Part shown: piece by piece, positions 1 to 8,177 of the stretch | Numbering within the stretch: the first letter of the stretch is position 1 | Layout: each line of letters begins with the position of its first letter | Assembly (NCBI RefSeq): GCF_001183605.1 | Contig: NZ_LFXJ01000006.1 | Coordinates: 4,348 to 68,347 of the forward strand | Length of the DNA: 64,000 bases | Direction of reading: 5' to 3' | Origin: Lysinibacillus xylanilyticus | GTDB lineage: Bacteria > Bacillota > Bacilli > Bacillales_A > Planococcaceae | Notes under the pieces: generated by a model | What the model saw: only the letters and a program-made list of their open reading frames with translations | The model's database searches: none | What the model was told of the DNA's origin: nothing | Program-made: the position numbers and the translations under genes

Positions 1-163
1 CGTTTATCCAGTTTTGAAAGAACAAACCCTTTCATTTTAGGGTTTCAAGATACGAGTAGTTCGAGGAAGCGATGGAGAGAGGGAAGGAGCGTACTTAAGT
101 ACGTGACTGACAGAACGACTGAAGCTGACGAAGAAATACGACGTATATTGAAAGCCGTTAATA
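1..163 (+). other. rRNA operon internal spacer upstream of 5S
   Basis: Sequence directly before the 5S gene. I do not recognise a 23S 3' end in it, so it is probably 23S-5S spacer. It contains a small palindrome CGTACTTAAGTACG near 92-105, probably an RNase processing stem. Confidence 0.6.
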
Positions 164-280
164 GTCTAGTGATGATGGCAAAGAGGTCACACCCGTTCCC
201 ATACCGAACACGGAAGTTAAGCTCTTTAGCGCCGATGGTAGTTGGGGGCTTCCCCCTGTGAGAGTAGGACGTCGCTAGGC
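164..280 (+). rRNA. rrf: 5S ribosomal RNA
   Basis: Carries the conserved Firmicutes 5S core (GAGGTCACACCCGTTCCCAT, then CCGAACACGGAAGTTAAGC, then GAGAGTAGGACG). The 5' GTCTAGTG and 3' CGCTAGGC ends pair as helix I. Ends are placed by that pairing and may be off by one or two bases. It is followed 10 bases later by a tRNA cluster, as in many Bacillales rRNA operons. Confidence 0.95.
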
Positions 281-290
281 ATTATACCCA

Positions 291-366
291 GGAGGATTAG
301 CTCAGCTGGGAGAGCACCTGCCTTACAAGCAGGGGGTCGGCGGTTCGAGCCCGTCATCCTCCACCA
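291..366 (+). tRNA. tRNA-Val (TAC)
   Basis: Full cloverleaf with GGAGGAT/ATCCTCC acceptor stem, anticodon TAC and encoded CCA. First tRNA after the 5S gene. Confidence 0.97.
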
Positions 367-390
367 TTATTTAAATAAATTACTCATTAT

Positions 391-465
<75 letters not shown>

Positions 466-469
466 AAAT

Positions 470-545
470 GGTCCCGTGGTGTAGCGGTTAACATGCCTGC
501 CTGTCACGCAGGAGATCGCCGGTTCGATCCCGGTCGGGACCGCCA
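470..545 (+). tRNA. tRNA-Asp (GTC)
   Basis: Acceptor GGTCCCG pairs with CGGGACC; anticodon GTC; CCA encoded. Confidence 0.97.
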
Positions 546-558
546 TTTTTTTTTTTTT

Positions 559-634
<76 letters not shown>

Positions 635-640
635 TCCCTT

Positions 641-724
641 GGAGGGGTAGCGAAGTGGCTAAACGCGGCGGACTGTAAATCCGCTCCTTAGGGTTCGGCG
701 GTTCGAATCCGTCCCCCTCCACCA
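641..724 (+). tRNA. tRNA-Tyr (GTA)
   Basis: Class II tRNA with a long variable arm, anticodon GTA, CCA encoded. Confidence 0.97.
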
Positions 725-737
725 GTTTTTTATTCAT

Positions 738-811
738 AGGGGCATAGTTTAACGGTAGAATAGAGGTCTCCAAAACCTTTGATGTGGGTTCGATTCCTAC
801 TGCCCCTGCCA
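738..811 (+). tRNA. tRNA-Trp (CCA)
   Basis: Acceptor AGGGGCA/TGCCCCT, anticodon CCA, 3' CCA encoded. Confidence 0.96.
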
Positions 812-857
812 ATTTTCGAGGTACTCGTTATCAAACACTGCTATGATTACATATAGT

Positions 858-934
858 GGCGATTGTGGCGAAGTGGTTAACGCACCGGATTGTGGTTCCG
901 GCATTCGTGGGTTCGATTCCCATCAGTCGCCCCA
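858..934 (+). tRNA. tRNA-His (GTG)
   Basis: Anticodon GTG. The extra 5' G(-1) characteristic of tRNA-His is encoded at 858 and pairs with discriminator C73; CCA encoded. Confidence 0.96.
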
Positions 935-943
935 TTTAATTAT

Positions 944-1018
944 TGGGGTATAGCCAAGCGGTAAGGCAACGGATTTTGATTCCGTCATGCCTAGGTTCGA
1001 ATCCTAGTACCCCAGCCA
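944..1018 (+). tRNA. tRNA-Gln (TTG)
   Basis: Acceptor TGGGGTA/TACCCCA, anticodon TTG, CCA encoded. Confidence 0.97.
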
Positions 1019-1033
1019 TTCATTTCTTAGTTT

Positions 1034-1106
1034 GAGCCATTAGCTCAGTTGGTAGAGCATCTGACTTTTAATCAGAGGGTCGAAGGTTCGAGTCCTTCAT
1101 GGCTCA
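1034..1106 (+). tRNA. tRNA-Lys (TTT), CCA not encoded
   Basis: Acceptor GAGCCAT/ATGGCTC, anticodon TTT, discriminator A1106. The next three bases are TCA, not CCA, so the tail must be added after processing, unlike most tRNAs in this cluster. Confidence 0.95.
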
Positions 1107-1121
1107 TCAGTTTTTATAAAT

Positions 1122-1198
<77 letters not shown>

Positions 1199-1214
1199 AA
1201 AAAACCTATAATAT

Positions 1215-1291
1215 CGGAATGTAGCTCAGCTTGGTAGAGCACTTGGTTTGGGACCAAGGGGTCGTAGGTTCGAATCCTGTCATTCCGACCA
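1215..1291 (+). tRNA. tRNA-Pro (TGG)
   Basis: Acceptor CGGAATG/CATTCCG, anticodon TGG, CCA encoded. Confidence 0.97.
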
Positions 1292-1306
1292 TCTTTCCTA
1301 ATTATT

Positions 1307-1382
1307 GGGGCCTTAGCTCAGCTGGGAGAGCGCCTGCCTTGCACGCAGGAGGTCAGCGGTTCGATCCCGCTAGGCTCCACCA
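1307..1382 (+). tRNA. tRNA-Ala (TGC)
   Basis: Acceptor GGGGCCT/AGGCTCC, with the G3:T70 wobble that is the alanine identity pair; anticodon TGC; CCA encoded. Confidence 0.97.
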
Positions 1383-1396
1383 TTTATATAATTTCC

Positions 1397-1489
1397 GGAG
1401 GTATACCCAAGTCTGGCTGAAGGGCTCGGTCTTGAAAACCGACAGGCGGGTAACACCGCGCGGGGGTTCGAATCCCTCTACCTCCTCCA
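1397..1489 (+). tRNA. tRNA-Ser (TGA)
   Basis: 93-nt class II tRNA with long variable arm, acceptor GGAGGTA/TACCTCC, anticodon TGA, CCA encoded. Confidence 0.97.
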
Positions 1490-1496
1490 TTTTTCC

Positions 1497-1572
1497 GGGT
1501 CAGTCGCTCAGTTGGTAGAGCATTAGATTGAAGCTCTACGTGTCGGCGGTTCGATTCCGTCCTGACCCACCA
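1497..1572 (+). tRNA. tRNA-Phe (GAA)
   Basis: Acceptor GGGTCAG/CTGACCC, anticodon GAA in loop TTGAAGC, CCA encoded. The 27:43 pair (T:C) is mismatched and base 9 is C rather than A; otherwise canonical. Confidence 0.93.
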
Positions 1573-1575
1573 TCT

Positions 1576-1649
1576 GCGGGTGTAGTCTAGTGGTAAAACC
1601 TCAGCCTTCCAAGCTGATGTCGTGAGTTCGATTCTCATCACCCGCTCCA
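1576..1649 (+). tRNA. tRNA-Gly (TCC)
   Basis: Acceptor GCGGGTG/CACCCGC, anticodon TCC, CCA encoded. Confidence 0.97.
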
Positions 1650-1659
1650 AAAAATAATG

Positions 1660-1735
<76 letters not shown>

Positions 1736-1739
1736 TTAT

Positions 1740-1816
1740 TCCGAAGTAGCTCAGTTGGTAGTAGCACCTGACTGTTAATCAGGTTGTCGCAGGTTCGAGT
1801 CCTGCCTTCGGAGCCA
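1740..1816 (+). tRNA. tRNA-Asn (GTT)
   Basis: Acceptor TCCGAAG/CTTCGGA, anticodon GTT, CCA encoded; the D-arm is one base longer than in its neighbours. Confidence 0.96.
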
Positions 1817-1817
1817 C

Positions 1818-1889
1818 GGCCCGTTGGTCAAGTGGTTAAGACACCGCCCTTTCACGGCGGTAACACGGGTTCGAATCCCGTACGGGTCA
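1818..1889 (+). tRNA. tRNA-Glu (TTC), CCA not encoded
   Basis: Acceptor GGCCCGT/ACGGGTC, anticodon TTC, discriminator A1889. It is followed by TCA rather than CCA, like the Lys tRNA. Last tRNA before the cluster terminator. Confidence 0.95.
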
Positions 1890-1892
1890 TCA

Positions 1893-1927
1893 AGCATGTT
1901 GCACATTAGTGCGACATGCTTTTTTTA
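1893..1927 (+). terminator. Intrinsic terminator of the rRNA-tRNA cluster
   Basis: Stem AGCATGT-TGCAC / GTGCG-ACATGCT with a 4-base loop, followed by TTTTTTT. Confidence 0.93.
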
Positions 1928-2391
1928 TGCCAACTATACTGACAAACAAAGCTCACTATGCGTTAAGGAAATTTTATTTCTAATGCACAAGTAATAGCGT
2001 CTTCTCCTAAATACTGCGAAGGGAGTGCAATGTGGCCTAAAGCGTCTCATGTATTTCCTACTTCGGCATAAGAAAACGTTATAATAGCAAGTCTATACTC
2101 AATAGTTTTTTCCTCCGTAATTTCTCCTAATATTTATAATGTCTACTCAAGATGGGAACCCTAATTATTAAATAACTTTAGTGCAGGCCTAAGCATAAAG
2201 CCGAATCTGGACGCATTGTTTATTTGCGCGACAGCGGCAATTATGCCGAGGCATAATTGATAAAATGAAGAGGTGGTATGAAATATTGAACAAAGTATTT
2301 CATATATAAAATATGTATGTTTTCTGGCAGGTTTTTTCGTGGTGATTATAGTTCCATTCCTCTAATATGAGGGTAGATGGAGGAATTCGAT
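1928..2391. other. Intergenic region upstream of nos, with a family A repeat fragment
   Basis: No credible gene. At about 2183-2265 it holds a degraded family A repeat (AGGCCTAAGC, then GCCGAATCTGGACGC, then CAATTATGCCGAGGCATAAT), matching parts of copies near 3549 and 13142. I found no convincing sigma-A promoter for nos; TTGAAC at about 2287 with TATAAA-like sequence downstream has non-ideal spacing. Confidence 0.6.
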
Positions 2392-3438
2392 ATGAATTTA
2401 CAGGAAGTACAGCGTTTTTTAGAACTTTATCAAGTAGAACAAAATGAGTCGAAAACATGGCTAGAAAATAAATTACAGCAAATTAAAACTGCAGGCGAAT
2501 ATATACCGACAACGGAAGAATTAATCTTTGGTGCACGAGTGGCCTGGCGTAATAGTAATAAGTGTATTGGTCGATTGTTTTGGCAATCGCTGCATGTTGT
2601 AGATGCCCGCGATATTTCCAATGAAGAGGGTATCTTCAACGCTTTGCTTGAACATATTAAGTATGCAACAAATGGTGGAAAAATTCGTCCAACAATAACG
2701 GTTTTTGCACCAGGGCGTGTTCGTATATGGAATCATCAGCTAATCCGTTATGCTGGCTATGAAACTGAATCTGGAATCATTGGTGATTTGCATTCTGTTG
2801 AGTTTACAAAATTATGTGAGTCACTTGGCTGGCAAGGAGAGGGAACGGCATTTGATGTGCTTCCACTTGTTGTACAAATGGATGGAAGGGAGCCGCAATT
2901 GTTTACGATTCCTGACGAGTATGTACTACAGGTACCGATTCGTCATCCAGAATCATCTCAAGTAGAGAAGCTAGGATTAAAATGGTATGCAGTGCCGATT
3001 ATATCGAGCATGCGTTTCCAAATGGCAGGTATTGATTTTGAGGCTGCCCCATTCAATGGTTGGTATATGGGTACAGAAATCGGGGCACGTAATTTAGCAG
3101 ATCATGAGCGTTATAATATGCTGCCCGCTATAGCAGAAATTTTCAATCTCGATACAACTAAACAGGCTTCTTTATGGCGTGATCGCGCATTAGTCGAGCT
3201 GAATATTGCCGTACTACATTCCTTTAAAGAAGACGGTGTGAGCATTGTAGATCATCATACAGCTGCACAGCAATTTAAATTGTTTGAGGAAACTGAAGCA
3301 GCGACGGATCGTAAGGTTACAGGCAATTGGACGTGGTTGATTCCACCTCTTTCACCAGCTACGACTCATATTTTCCATAAGCCCTATGTTAATGTTTACA
3401 ATACACCGAATTATTTTTATCAGAAACCACCTTATTAG
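2392..3438 (+). CDS. nos: Nitric oxide synthase, oxygenase-only (bacterial NOS)
   Basis: Heme enzyme that oxidises L-arginine to citrulline and nitric oxide. The bacterial form lacks the reductase half of animal NOS and takes electrons from cellular flavoproteins. The protein is 348 aa, close to other Bacillus NOS. The axial heme ligand is Cys58 in RNSNKCIGR; Glu229 in WYMGTEIGAR is the expected arginine-binding glutamate; NWTWLIPP near the C-terminus belongs to the pterin/dimer region. I chose ATG 2392 because GGAGG (2379-2383) sits 8 bases before it; an ATG at 2377 would overlap that site. Known roles in the family are protection from oxidative stress and some antibiotics. It stands alone, with a family A repeat hairpin directly after the stop. 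Confidence 0.95.
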   Translation: MNLQEVQRFLELYQVEQNESKTWLENKLQQIKTAGEYIPTTEELIFGARVAWRNSNKCIGRLFWQSLHVVDARDISNEEGIFNALLEHIKYATNGGKIRPTITVFAPGRVRIWNHQLIRYAGYETESGIIGDLHSVEFTKLCESLGWQGEGTAFDVLPLVVQMDGREPQLFTIPDEYVLQVPIRHPESSQVEKLGLKWYAVPIISSMRFQMAGIDFEAAPFNGWYMGTEIGARNLADHERYNMLPAIAEIFNLDTTKQASLWRDRALVELNIAVLHSFKEDGVSIVDHHTAAQQFKLFEETEAATDRKVTGNWTWLIPPLSPATTHIFHKPYVNVYNTPNYFYQKPPY

Positions 3439-3453
3439 AGAAAAAGGCAGCCC

Positions 3454-3672
3454 ACTTTAACTTCTTTCAGCGGGTGTTTAAAACAGCCGCTGAAAGAAGT
3501 TAAAGCCTCCGGCGGATGTCACGGAATCGGGAAGGAGTGCTTTGTGCATGCACAAAGCCGATTCCGGACGCAATTATGCCGAGGCACAATTGATCTATCT
3601 CAGCGGGTGTTCAAACATCTGTACCTGTCGTTACGCTTTCGGTACAAAAGACATCCGCTGAAAGAAGATCAT
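3454..3672. repeat. Family A structured intergenic repeat, near-complete copy
   Basis: Begins with a perfect 18-bp hairpin (3456-3473 with 3487-3504) immediately after nos, so it may also terminate nos. Then come a GCCTCCGGCGGATGTC block, a long hairpin (GGAATCGG ... CCGATTCC enclosing GCTTTGTGCATGCACAAAGC), and a CAATTATGCC/GGCACAATTG hairpin. It closes with a CAGCGGGTGTTC ... GACATCCGCTGAAAG arm pair. Related copies or fragments lie near 2183, 12847, 13741, 28098, 29630 and 31797. Confidence 0.8.
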
Positions 3673-3684
3673 GAGCCGCCTTAT

Positions 3685-4893
3685 TTAATTCACATATTCA
3701 TTTTTAGAAGCCCTAAATGAACATAAGAAAAGTATCAATACTACGATAACAAATAACCAACCAACGATATTCCAGCCACCAAATAAATCATGTAAATATC
3801 CAAATAAAATTGGACCGATTGCGGCTAATAAATATCCTAATGATTGTGCAAATCCTGATAAATCAGCTGCCTCTAAAGCTGTACGGGTACGTAGTGTAAA
3901 GAACATCATCGCTAATGCGAATGAAGCACCTCCGGCTAAGCCTAGTAGCACCATCCATAGTACAGCGAGGCTTGTCCATTCCATGACTACTCCGATAAAG
4001 CCAACTAAGTAAAATACCGTAAACATTAATACGAGAGGACGTTGAGATGTCATTTTACTAGCTATAATAGGCACAGCTAAAGCCATTGGAACTTGTGAAA
4101 ATTGCATGATGGAAAACATCCAGCCTGCACGATCTGCAGCTAATCCTTGTGCTATATATATTTCAGGAATCCAAGCGGCAGTTGTGTAGAATAATAATGA
4201 CTGAAATCCCATAGCCCCTGCTACTGCCCAAGTAACAGGTGATTTCCATAATGGTGTACTTTCTTTCGTAGTCTCAACAGTCGGTTCAGGCTTATTAAAT
4301 TTCAACTGTGGAATCCAAATTAAGATGGTTAACACCACAAGAACAAGTGCGATTGCCAGTGCACCTTGCCAACCGAGTGATGAGTTGGCAATAGGATAGC
4401 TAATGCCAGCGCCGAGTCCAGCTGTCAAATTCATCGACATTGTGAAAAATGCCATAAGTAAACCTACGTGATAGGGAAATTTCAATTTAAGTAATCCCGG
4501 AATTAGTACGTTACCGAATGAAATGGCTATACCAATTAGCATAGTACCAAAAATAAGTAAACTAGTTGTGCCAAGGGAGCGTAGTACAATCCCTACCGCT
4601 AATAGAATAGTCGATAAAAATAATGTTAATTCTAGTCCAAATTTACGTGCGACAATTGGTGCAAATGGTGAAATGATTGCAAATGCTAGCAATGGAATCG
4701 TCGTTAGAAAGCCTGCTAGTACATGGGATATGCCGAGGTCTTCACGAATAAAGGAAGTAATAGGTCCAACAACTGTTAGCGGCATCCGTAATGTCGAGGC
4801 AATACAAATTACTCCGATAACTAGTAATAAGGTTGTACCTTTCCAGTTAATTTTCCTGCTAGGATAAGTATCGGTATGTTCATGAGTAGTCAA
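3685..4893 (-). CDS. MFS transporter, CynX/NimT family
   Basis: About 12 membrane segments in 402 aa. The overall sequence (for example VVGPITSFIREDLGISHVLA near the N-terminus) resembles the CynX/NimT branch of the major facilitator superfamily, which includes cyanate and 2-nitroimidazole carriers. The real substrate cannot be told from sequence. I chose the TTG start at 4893: AAGGGGGA lies 5 bases before it and the protein then begins with a short hydrophilic leader before the first membrane helix. An ATG 27 codons upstream has no ribosome binding site. It is convergent with nos and divergent from lysP. Family-level confidence only. Confidence 0.8.
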   Translation of the reverse strand: MTTHEHTDTYPSRKINWKGTTLLLVIGVICIASTLRMPLTVVGPITSFIREDLGISHVLAGFLTTIPLLAFAIISPFAPIVARKFGLELTLFLSTILLAVGIVLRSLGTTSLLIFGTMLIGIAISFGNVLIPGLLKLKFPYHVGLLMAFFTMSMNLTAGLGAGISYPIANSSLGWQGALAIALVLVVLTILIWIPQLKFNKPEPTVETTKESTPLWKSPVTWAVAGAMGFQSLLFYTTAAWIPEIYIAQGLAADRAGWMFSIMQFSQVPMALAVPIIASKMTSQRPLVLMFTVFYLVGFIGVVMEWTSLAVLWMVLLGLAGGASFALAMMFFTLRTRTALEAADLSGFAQSLGYLLAAIGPILFGYLHDLFGGWNIVGWLFVIVVLILFLCSFRASKNEYVN

Positions 4894-4999
4894 ATAAATC
4901 CCCCTTGTTAGAACAATTTTGATTGAATCACTATACCACTTTATCACATTAATAAAAAATAGTTGAAAATTCACAAAATATAGAATATTACTCGAGTTA

Positions 5000-5028
5000 T
5001 TGAAATGTCATAGGTCGTATGTTAAACT
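5000..5028 (+). promoter_or_regulatory. Sigma-A-type promoter of the lysP leader
   Basis: TTGAAA (5000-5005), 17-base spacer, TAAACT (5023-5028). Located about 45 bases before the riboswitch aptamer. Confidence 0.6.
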
Positions 5029-5071
5029 AATACCCATCATAAATTTAATATTTAATGCCTCATGTTTATAT

Positions 5072-5240
5072 TGAGGTAGAGGTCGCGGTATTTAAGAGTA
5101 TGTTAATGGAAATGACAAGCATTTGAGAAATTAGCTGAAAGGAAATACTGCCGAAGTGTGAGGGGACTTGAAAACCTCATGCTGGGGCTGTCTCCGAAAG
5201 GAACAGAACTGTCACGTTTGGACAACGTGTTGAGCTATCA
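5072..5240 (+). promoter_or_regulatory. Lysine riboswitch (L-box)
   Basis: Carries L-box landmarks in order: GGTAGAGGTCGCG, AAGAGTA, a GCTGAAAGGAAATACTGCCGAAG block, GGGGCTGTCTCCGAAAGG, and the closing strand GAGCTATC that pairs with GGTAG to form P1. Followed by a terminator before lysP. In this class lysine binding favours termination, so the permease should be made when lysine is scarce. Confidence 0.92.
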
Positions 5241-5266
5241 TTTTGAAAGAACAGAGGATTTACTTA

Positions 5267-5302
5267 GCCATCACAGCAACGTTCATGTGATGGCATTTTT
5301 TT
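5267..5302 (+). terminator. Riboswitch-controlled terminator before lysP
   Basis: GCCATCAC / GTGATGGC stem followed by ATTTTTTT, ending 27 bases upstream of the lysP start. Confidence 0.9.
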
Positions 5303-5329
5303 GCCTCTTAAAAGGAAGGAAGCTATATT

Positions 5330-6793
5330 GTGAGTGAAATAAAAGTCAATCAGCTCGGACATAAAGCGCCGAAGCTGAAAAAAGAATTAAAAAGCCGTCA
5401 TATTACAATGATTTCATTAGGCGGTACAATCGGTACTGGATTGTTTTTAGCTAGTGGTGGTGCAATTGCACAAGCAGGCCCTGGAGGTGCACTACTCGCT
5501 TATGCATTAATCGGTATCATGGTGTATTTTTTAATGACGAGCTTAGGCGAAATGGCAGCCTATATGCCATCATCGGGTTCATTTAGTACGTATGCTACAA
5601 AATTTGTAGACCCAGCTCTAGGCTTTGCACTTGGTTGGAACTACTGGTACAACTGGGCAATTACAATTGCAGCAGAAATTTCTGCTGTATCATTAATTAT
5701 GAAATATTGGTTCCCAGATAGCTCATCAGCACTTTGGACTGTTTTATTTATTGCCGTCGTTTTAACGTTCAATCTATTATCGGTAAAAAGCTATGGTGAA
5801 AGTGAATATTGGTTTGCCATGATAAAGGTTGTAACTGTAATCATTTTTATTATCATCAGTTTTTTAATGATTTTTGGTATTTTAGGAGGAAACGCTCCGG
5901 TAGGCTTTACGAATTTCTTTATCAGTGATGGACCATTCCACGGTGGATTCCTTGCTACATTTGGTATTTTCTTAGCTGCAGGATTCTCGTTCCAAGGGAC
6001 AGAGCTACTTGGAATAACAGCAGGTGAAACAGATGATCCTGGTAAAAATATTCCGAAAGCAGTTAAGTCTGTTTTCTGGCGAATTCTTTTGTTCTATATT
6101 TTAGCAATCGGTGCAATTGGGTTGTTGATTCCATTTACAGACTCACGTTTATTATCTGAAGATATCGCTGTTTCACCATTTACACTGGTGTTTGACCGTT
6201 TAGGAATTGCCTTTGCTGCATCATTGATGAATGCTATCATTCTAACGGCAATGCTGTCAGCAGGGAATTCAGGGCTGTACGCATCTTCTCGTATGCTTTG
6301 GCAATTAGCGATAGATGGACATGCACCGAAATTTTTCACTAAACTAAGCCGTCGAGGTATTCCGATTTACGCATTGCTGGCGACTTTAGCTGTAGGCTCC
6401 CTAGCATTTTTAGCTTCATTCTTTGGTGATGGTGTGGTCTACATGTGGCTTCTAAATGCCTCAGGAATGTCTGGATTCATTGCTTGGTTAGGTATTGCAT
6501 TTAGCCACTACCGTTTCCGTCGAGCATTCGAGGCACAAGGCTTAGATCCGAAATTATTGCCGTATAGAGCAAAGCTGTTCCCATTCGGTCCGCTATTTGC
6601 CTTTACGGTTTGTATGATTGTTGTTATTGGACAAAACTACAATGCCTTTATGGGTAATACAGTAGATTGGTACGGAGTCTTTGTCTCGTATATCGGTATT
6701 CCACTGTTCTTGCTGTTATGGCTTGGCTATAAAATCAAGCATAAAACAAAAATGCTTCCATTAGAGCAATGTGATTTAAAAGTCGAAGAATAA
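5330..6793 (+). CDS. lysP: Lysine-specific permease, APC family
   Basis: 487-aa amino acid permease of the APC superfamily with 12 predicted membrane helices. The N-terminal SRHITMISLGGTIGTGLFLA is the typical first helix with the substrate-binding GTIGTGLF motif. Lysine as substrate is supported by the L-box directly upstream, which is independent of sequence similarity. Start is GTG 5330 with AAGGAAGG about 10 bases before it. Single-gene unit ending in an intrinsic terminator. Known role: proton-coupled lysine uptake at the cytoplasmic membrane. Confidence 0.93.
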   Translation: MSEIKVNQLGHKAPKLKKELKSRHITMISLGGTIGTGLFLASGGAIAQAGPGGALLAYALIGIMVYFLMTSLGEMAAYMPSSGSFSTYATKFVDPALGFALGWNYWYNWAITIAAEISAVSLIMKYWFPDSSSALWTVLFIAVVLTFNLLSVKSYGESEYWFAMIKVVTVIIFIIISFLMIFGILGGNAPVGFTNFFISDGPFHGGFLATFGIFLAAGFSFQGTELLGITAGETDDPGKNIPKAVKSVFWRILLFYILAIGAIGLLIPFTDSRLLSEDIAVSPFTLVFDRLGIAFAASLMNAIILTAMLSAGNSGLYASSRMLWQLAIDGHAPKFFTKLSRRGIPIYALLATLAVGSLAFLASFFGDGVVYMWLLNASGMSGFIAWLGIAFSHYRFRRAFEAQGLDPKLLPYRAKLFPFGPLFAFTVCMIVVIGQNYNAFMGNTVDWYGVFVSYIGIPLFLLLWLGYKIKHKTKMLPLEQCDLKVEE

Positions 6794-6800
6794 AAAATAA

Positions 6801-6846
6801 AACTGTCCTGTGAGTCATAGAAAATGACTTGCAGGGCAGTTTTTTA
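6801..6846 (+). terminator. Intrinsic terminator of lysP
   Basis: AACTGTCCTG ... AGTCAT / ATGACT ... CAGGGCAGTT stem followed by TTTTTT. Confidence 0.93.
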
Positions 6847-7130
6847 AGTTAAATAATAAATTTGTAACCCTAGACGTTCAAAATACTGCGAGTGAACGAT
6901 TAATCTTTAAGCTCCAAAACCTCGTATCCCCATAATTGCAATCATCGATCCGTAGACTACAAGAATAAGCAAAATGATGAGTAATTCTAGTTAATTAAAA
7001 ATACCTGTTTGTACTGGAGAGAAGAAGAAAGGGGACTTTAGTTTCTCAAATCGTCCCCCACTTTTGGTGCACAACCTTAATATGGTAAACTAATAGAGAA
7101 ATGACACATCACCAAATTTTGGGTATAACA

Positions 7131-7432
7131 TTTATTAAAACGTATACCATGCATATAAGTTGATTGGAGTGGAGGCTGGGCGACCCCTTGGGGATTAGCA
7201 ATAGAGGAACGAAGGCTAAAACCATCACGTCCTGTGATAACGCCTTCGTGATCAACATCCTGCTGCTGACGCTTCGTTAGCACTACGCTTTCGCGCAAAA
7301 GACATCTGTTGGTCTAAGCGGCTCATCGGACGCCCCCAGGAAGCTCTGCTCTGCGCGAAAGCGAAGCGTCAGCGGCAAAGCGCCCAGCTGGAACGGAAAT
7401 CAACCCCTCTTTGTGGTGATGATCATAGTAAT
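7131..7432. repeat. Family B structured intergenic repeat, longest copy
   Basis: Outer ends form an imperfect palindrome: TTGATTGGAGTGGAGGCTGGGCG on the left against CGCCCAGCTGGAACGGAAATCAAC on the right, each read here as separate arms. The interior holds double-hairpin module 1 (7210-7260) and a GACGCCCCCAGGAAGCTCTG ... CGAAAGCGAAGCGTCAGCGG core. The rest of the 6847-7474 gap has no convincing gene. Confidence 0.8.
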
Positions 7433-7474
7433 GACCAAGTCATATATAGACTGCTTTATATTAGGAAGAGGTGC

Positions 7475-8173
7475 ATGAAAGTGCAAAACAATATATTACT
7501 AGTAGAAGATGACGAAGCCATTCGTGAAATGGTGGAAAACTATTTAACGATGGAGGGGTTCCTTGTCACCTCTGCGGTAAATGGTGAGGAAGCATTACAA
7601 AATTGTTTAAACAATCCCTTTGATTTAGTGATCTTGGATATTATGATACCGAAACTTAATGGGTTAGAAGTTTTAAAGATTATACGAGAGCAAGCATCAC
7701 TTCCAATAATCATTATGTCAGCCAAGGATAGTGATGTTGATAAAGCGTTAGGATTAGGATTAGGGGCAGATGATTATATCGCTAAGCCATTCTCGATGCT
7801 GGAATTTTCAGCACGTGTCAAAGCCGCAATTCGAAGAGCTACGAAATACTCCAGTCAAGTAGAGGAGAAGAAAGATATAGTAGAGATAGACAACTTATCG
7901 ATTGATCTTGTTAATTTTTCAGCTGAGAAGAATGGGCAGCAAGTAAAGCTCACATCAAAGGAATTTGCTATCTTAAAATTATTCGTGACAAACCGTAATC
8001 GAGTTTTTACAAAGCAACAAATTTACCAATTGATTTGGAATGATGCTTACTATGGGGATGAAAATATTATTAATGTACATATAAGAAGATTACGCGAAAA
8101 AATTGAAGACGATCCATCCAATCCTCTATATATTAAAACACTTTGGGGAATCGGCTATAAATTTGAAGGATAA
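7475..8173 (+). CDS. OmpR/PhoB-family response regulator (YcbL-like)
   Basis: 232 aa. N-terminal receiver domain with acidic pair E11/D12, phosphorylation site Asp55 in LVILDIMIPKLNG and Lys104 in YIAKPF. C-terminal winged helix (about 135-230) ends in the typical VHIRRLREKIE ... TLWGIGYKFEG. Start ATG 7475 follows GGAAGAGG. The kinase gene begins 4 bases after the stop and an ABC transporter follows, the layout of peptide-antibiotic sensing/export modules. Sizes and order match the B. subtilis YcbLMNO set as I recall it. Probable job: activation of the downstream ABC genes. Confidence 0.9.
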   Translation: MKVQNNILLVEDDEAIREMVENYLTMEGFLVTSAVNGEEALQNCLNNPFDLVILDIMIPKLNGLEVLKIIREQASLPIIIMSAKDSDVDKALGLGLGADDYIAKPFSMLEFSARVKAAIRRATKYSSQVEEKKDIVEIDNLSIDLVNFSAEKNGQQVKLTSKEFAILKLFVTNRNRVFTKQQIYQLIWNDAYYGDENIINVHIRRLREKIEDDPSNPLYIKTLWGIGYKFEG

Positions 8174-8177
8174 ACAG

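Noticed and set aside
6911-6990. Minus-strand frame LLIILLILVVYGSMIAIMGI... ending at a stop near 6911
   Set aside because: Looks like a small membrane peptide, but a stop precedes it closely and there is no start codon with a ribosome binding site. At most a decayed fragment.
7077-7298. 73-aa minus-strand ORF
   Set aside because: Lies within a family B repeat; similar frames recur in other copies (10918, 12758, 28742, 42815) only because the repeat recurs.
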